This document shows, in pieces, positions 59,288 to 64,000 of a stretch of 64,000 bases of DNA. Numbering within the stretch: the first letter of the stretch is position 1; every line of letters begins with the position of its first letter. The translations under genes were made by a program, and so were the position numbers. Under the pieces are notes generated by a model. That model made no database searches, had not been told where the DNA came from, and worked only from the letters and a program-made list of their open reading frames with translations. Source of the stretch: Berghia stephanieae (lineage: Eukaryota > Mollusca > Gastropoda > Nudibranchia > Aeolidiidae); NCBI GenBank assembly GCA_034508935.3, contig CM067446.1, forward strand, positions 17,814,699-17,878,698, read 5' to 3'.

Positions 59288-60985
59288 GGTTGAGAGAGAA
59301 TTTGCTGTCTGAATGTTGAGTTTCATGTGGTATTGCCATCATGTTGTTGTTATTGGAATAATTCTGATATATTTATTTATACAGAGGTGATCAATAGTAA
59401 CATTACATTTTTGTTTTCTGTCACCCCCTTTACATTCATTATAAATCCACAATTGTTATCTATCAACTGAAAGAGGAATTGAAGAGGATTCATAAAACCA
59501 CAGATATATTGACTGGCGAAAACCCTTTGCTGTACAACTTGGGCAGTTTTTGCCCGGTGAATTATATTTTGCCAATGGTCCTGTAAGGTCTCACATGTGT
59601 TAACTATGTCCTTCCTTAACATTGTCCTTCTGATTATTTGCCCAATTGTATACAGGGTAATCTCCAATTTATCTTCAATATATACATACGGTAATATCAA
59701 ATCATTCATCTTTAACTTCATCATTTTCAATCTTAGAAACTAGACTACTTTAAAAAAAATAAAAAATAAGGATAATTCCTCTCTTATGACCCCTGGTACT
59801 GTATTCTATTTTGCTACACTTTTTGACTTTCTCATCAGTAATGAGCTTTGCAAAATATATTGAGGCTAATATTTCTTTTTTCCATAGTTCAATGGTTTTT
59901 GGTATGAGCAACTCCCCTTTATTCCTAGTTTAATATTGTTGGGTTAGATTTCTTTTTCTTTCTATCTGTGACATTTTAGAGTATGTTGTTGAACAAGTCA
60001 TCTGTTATAAGTTCTCACCCATAAATTTTCCAAAGACGAAGTCTTTCTTACATTCCAGTATTACATGTGGCTTGGGACCCCTAGTAAAGCGCTTTGGGCA
60101 CATTTGGAGCATTTACTGCGTTATATTGCTCTTGAGATCTACTTGTGTGAACTATGTATATCCCCCTCTTTGCCTTACTGGTAACAGGAGTGTTGCAAGT
60201 AGTGAACTCCCAAACTATTTGATCTTTTGGGGTTAATTTTTCTTTTTGATTCCATATATTCCTTTTTATTTATTTTTTAGTCACGAAAAGACATAAGTTT
60301 TTGAACAACTAGTTATCAATTTGAACTAAACAAAGTTTTGGATTTACCATTTTGAGACGTTGGGGAGCTGACCCATTAATCTTAACCCATTAACCCAGCT
60401 TACAAGGAGATAAGGTCAATCCTACGAGAGTTGTGGTGCTTGCAAGCAATGAGGCAAGAGGGGTAATCCAGTTATTTGTGTTAACTTTAAGTACTTACAA
60501 GGTTAAATCCATTGTACATTAATGTCAAAAGTGACACCTCAGATTCAAGGGAACCTTATAATGAACATTGACCTCTAGTCCAATTGACTTTGTTGTGACA
60601 TGCTGACATTCTCTTACACATCCTACTGACTAGAATAATCTTGATTTTTTTAATATCCCAAATTTTGACACTCTTTTGTCTTGAACTTGCAAAATACTGA
60701 CGTAGTAGAGTAGTAAGCTTCGCAGTCCGAATGATGCTTACTGAGAATTGTGTGATTCAGTCATGGTCGATAAGTGTAGCTGCTCTCTCCATCCATGTTG
60801 TTAATTGTTTCCATTGGGACAGAGTTTTGAGGCTGTCAAGATCTTGTTGTGAATTTAGTACGGAGGGCACTGCAGTATTCAGTGATGCCAAAACTCCGGT
60901 TTCACCAATCTGGAGTAAAACATCCCGGGTTAAGGGCAACTTCCGTCAAATTCCGGTGAGGTCAATTTGTTCCAAGGATACCCCC
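59288..60985. other. MPST 3' UTR and flank; SINE tail
   Basis: A possible poly(A) signal AATAAA lies at 59,758. About 60,045-60,130 (GGGACCCCTAGTAAAGCGCT, TTGGGCACATTTGG) matches the tail of the 44.9-kb SINE family. No gene seen. Confidence 0.45.
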
Positions 60986-60989
60986 CTTC

Positions 60990-61600
60990 TTCCAACCACC
61001 ACATCATTACTGCCACTACTACTACAACCACCATCACCATATCATCACTACCACAACTACTACAACCCCCACCGATACATCATCACTACCACTACTACTA
61101 CAACAACCAACACCACATCATCACCACTAGCACTACTGCTACAACCGCCACCACCACATCATCATCACTACAATTCCTACTAAAATGACCATCACCACCA
61201 CATCATCATCACTACCACCACTACTACAACCACCACCACCACATCATCATCACTACCACTGCTACTACAACCACCACCACATCATCATCACTACCACTAC
61301 TACTACAACCACCACCACCACATCATCATCACTAGCACTACTACTACAACCACCACTACACCACCACCACATCATCATTACTGCAACTACTACTACAAAA
61401 ACCACCACCACATCATCATCATACCACTACAACTACAACTACCACCACCACCACATCATCATCACTACCACTACTACTACAATTACAACCACCACCATCA
61501 CCACCACAGCATCATCACTACCACTACTACTACAACAACCACTATCACATCATCATCATCATCACTACCACTACCACTACAACCACCAACACCACCGATT
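60990..61600 (-). repeat. Minisatellite, reverse complement of the 44.7-46.0 kb array
   Basis: Units of CCACCACCACATCATCATCA and CTACCACTACTACTACAA are the exact complement of the GTAGTAGTGG/GATGATGTGG units at 44,695-46,010. Confidence 0.93.
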
Positions 61601-61657
61601 TTTTTCTTCTCATTCCAATCACTCGCAGCTTGTACCCCATTGCTCCACTCTTCACAT

Positions 61658-62530
61658 GGGGTTCCTGACCTCCCATAGTGGGCAGAGAGGCACTTACTGT
61701 GTCTTCATCCCCCATATCTGTTTCCCAACTTGCTTTCTATCTTTGTCTTAAAATGAGATTACTTGGTTTTGTCCTGGTCTGGGCCGGATGCCCTTGTTGA
61801 GAGGGAAACAGTCAAATGCATAGTGTTGGGAGATGACATTTTTTCCCTTGTAAATCATCTCTCTGTTAAACACTGTATTATGTTTTGCTTACATTTTATA
61901 TATGATGTGTAAACATTTGAGTGTGTTCCTATTAGTAGGGACCTGTGATTGTGTGTGGATAAGACGTTTAGGTGATCTCAAACTAAGTACTTTGATAGTG
62001 TGCTCTTGGAATTTACATCTGTTTCATATTTGAACAAATTCCCCTTTCTGCGGGTGGTTGGATGGGAGCATCACCCTTGAATCATGTACCTATGATGTTC
62101 GCATGGGTGTACGATCCGATAGTGATGTCGTTTCTTCTTCTCTTTACTAGCCTATCCTGCTTCTTTGGTTTGTGATTGTATTTTTGACAGGGGATATTTT
62201 TTTTTCTGTAAATCTTCTGCCTGTTTGTTCTTGGTTATTTATAATTTAGCTTATGATATCTTTAGGTTATGATTTTGATTTACATTTGTACTATTTTTGT
62301 TAGATTGCTTGTTTTTTTTGTTTCAGCGGTCTCTCATATAACCTCAATTGTGTTGGAAGAGACCTAAAGCAACAAACAAACAAAAACAAAATTCCCCTTT
62401 CTCTTACTTTTTCTTGGTTGCTTTAAATGTAATTCTAGAACATTTTACACCCCATTTTCTTCCTTTTTACTGGCACTGATATGACCTTAATGTGTTGCAA
62501 GCGCCGTAAAACTCTTAAAAACAAAACAAA
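61658..62530 (+). repeat. R570 repeat, full copy with a retroposon inside
   Basis: Begins GGGTTCCTGACCTCCCATAG and ends GCAAGCGCCGTAAAACTCTT; interrupted at 62,050-62,388. Confidence 0.88.
62050..62388 (+). mobile_element. ~340-bp retroposon with 14-bp target duplication
   Basis: Flanked by AAATTCCCCTTTCT at 62,036-62,049 and 62,389-62,402. Ends in AGCAACAAACAAACAAAAAC. No coding or tRNA boxes seen; SINE or truncated LINE end. Confidence 0.75.
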
Positions 62531-63169
62531 CAAACCACTCTTTATAGACTCAACAGAGTCTTTGAAGTTTTTCGGGTTATAAGAAAGTGTCTTGCATACA
62601 TAGTTCCGAGCCATGTTGACATAAGAATAAAAATTGTGAAAGACAAAATTATATAGACAGATGCAGATAAGTCATATTTTGAATAAATATTGATTATAAA
62701 TATTATTGTGGTATTGAAAAATATACTTTTAAAAACTTTTGAGAATTGCCTGGTTGTTTTTTTTGTTTGTGTGCTGTTATTGTTTGTTTGTTTTGGGTTT
62801 TTGTTGTTGTTGTTGTTTTTATACTTGCAAGTATGCCTGGCGAAATCCAGTTTTGTAGTGCAATCCATTGCCTTGCAGTGTCAAAACGTGATAACCACCA
62901 ACAATTGAGGGCTCCCAGACATGGCAGGTCATCATAGTAAAATTGCACAGAACCCATCTGATGTGTCATTTTCAGGGGATTTCCATGTAAAGTTGCCAAA
63001 TCAAGTGTGTTCTCATTCAACCAATCTCCATTGTCTTCATTTTTATTCAACACAAACCCAGCATACAACAATCATCCTATCTTTTTAATTTTTAAAAATC
63101 GCAATATCCGTGTTTTACAAGATCTCCCAAGCCAGCAGCAGCACTAAACATGTTGAACAACTAGGTGGG
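62531..63169. other. Unassigned sequence with one coding-like minus frame
   Basis: On the minus strand 63,071-62,830 reads NKNEDNGDWLNENTLDLATL and GSVQFYYDDLPCLGALNCWW, compositionally protein-like, but no domain or splice pair is recognised. Confidence 0.25.
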
Positions 63170-64000
63170 GTCTTTTAGTGGGGTTCCTAACCTCCCATAC
63201 TGGGCAAGGAAGCAATTGCTGTGCCTTCTATACCCCTATATCTGTTTTCCAACATGCTTTCTGTCTTTGTCTTGGAATGAGATTACTCTGGTTTTGTTCT
63301 GGCCGTGGCCGGATACCCTGGCTTAGATGGAAACAATCAAATGTAGAGTTAGAGTTTTGGGAGATGATAATTTTTGTTTTGTAAATCATCTGTGTGTTAT
63401 GCACTGGTTTATTTTGTGGTTGTTTTACATATATATATATATATGATTTATATATTATGATTTGTAAACATTTAGGTGTGTTCCTCTAAGTGGGACCTGT
63501 GCTTGTGTCAGGATGAGACATTTATGGGAACTCAAACTAAGTACCTACACTGATAGTGGTGTGCTCTTGGAATCGACATGTGTTCCCATTTGAACAAATT
63601 CCCCTTTATCTAACTTTTTCTTGGGTGCTTTAATTGTAATTCTAGAACCTTTTACTATCTCATTTTCTTCCTTTTTACTGGCGCTGATATAACTTAAATG
63701 TGCTGCAAAGTGCCGTAAAACACCTAAAACATAAAATGGGTGGGGTCTTTTGACCTCCCATGGTGGGCAGTAGGTCACTAGCTATATTTTCTATCCGCTG
63801 TATATGTTTTCTGAGTTGCTTTCTGACTTTGACTTGGAAAGGGATTACTTGGTTTTGTCCTGGCCCTTGTCTGAGAGGGGTAAATAATCAAACGTAGTGT
63901 GTTAGTTTTGGGAGGTGATACATTTTCTTGTAAATCATCTTTCTATTATATAATATGGTTTTGAACATATCTTGTAAATATTTTAGTGTACTTTTCTTAG
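63170..64000 (+). repeat. R570 repeat, one full copy and the start of another
   Basis: 63,170-63,735 is a full unit; the next begins GGGGTCTTTTGACCTCCCAT at 63,744, eight bases after the first ends its A-rich tail, and continues off the right edge. The arrangement is head to tail. Confidence 0.88.

Overview
The window is a gene-poor, AT-rich, intron-rich piece of an animal nuclear genome. GT-AG introns, tRNA-derived SINEs, APE-type LINEs, a Penelope-like element, pogo/Tigger-type DNA transposons and very long (ATT)n, (GA)n, (GT)n and poly-C/poly-G tracts point to an invertebrate metazoan, probably marine (lophotrochozoan or invertebrate deuterostome). I cannot fix the phylum. There are no bacterial-style operons, no CRISPR array and no convincing functional tRNA or rRNA gene.

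Three host genes can be rebuilt exon by exon. (1) A gamma-glutamyltransferase of the YwrD-like class lies on the minus strand: eight coding exons between 13,081 and 1,362, with the C-terminal exons beyond the left edge. (2) A two-aspartate Na+/H+ antiporter of the SLC9B/NHA2 type lies on the plus strand: eleven exons, 24,131-35,607, with a complete 541-residue frame. (3) A 3-mercaptopyruvate sulfurtransferase lies on the plus strand: three exons, 51,087-59,287, about 293 residues. Genes 1 and 3 each carry one single-base frame break inside a well conserved exon, which looks more like assembly error or a null allele than old decay. A fourth coding-like stretch at 20,982-22,410 is unrecognised and broken across several frames.

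The rest is mostly mobile DNA. A nearly complete LINE (about 7.56-11.06 kb) sits in an intron of the GGT gene. Six near-identical ~400-bp units carrying a tRNA-like promoter form a tandem array at 14.85-17.34 kb, bounded by nested direct repeats. LINE 3' fragments lie near 19.5, 20.3, 25.1, 52.2 and 57.3 kb. A Penelope-like GIY-YIG fragment at 53.5-54.3 kb ends in a full-consensus hammerhead ribozyme. A DNA transposon with 26-bp inverted ends and a TTA target duplication fills 46,297-48,149. Two broken transposase-like genes, two pogo/Tigger-type elements in opposite orientation, several MITE-like elements and two complementary GTAGTAGTGG-type minisatellites are also present. The right half (41-64 kb) is dominated by an apparently unnamed ~570-bp repeat, about eleven copies, all in the same orientation.

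Functionally, the GGT-like enzyme (glutathione breakdown) and MPST (mercaptopyruvate sulfur transfer) both touch thiol metabolism, and SLC9B2 handles Na+/Li+ and pH. They are on different strands and far apart, so I see no sign of joint regulation.
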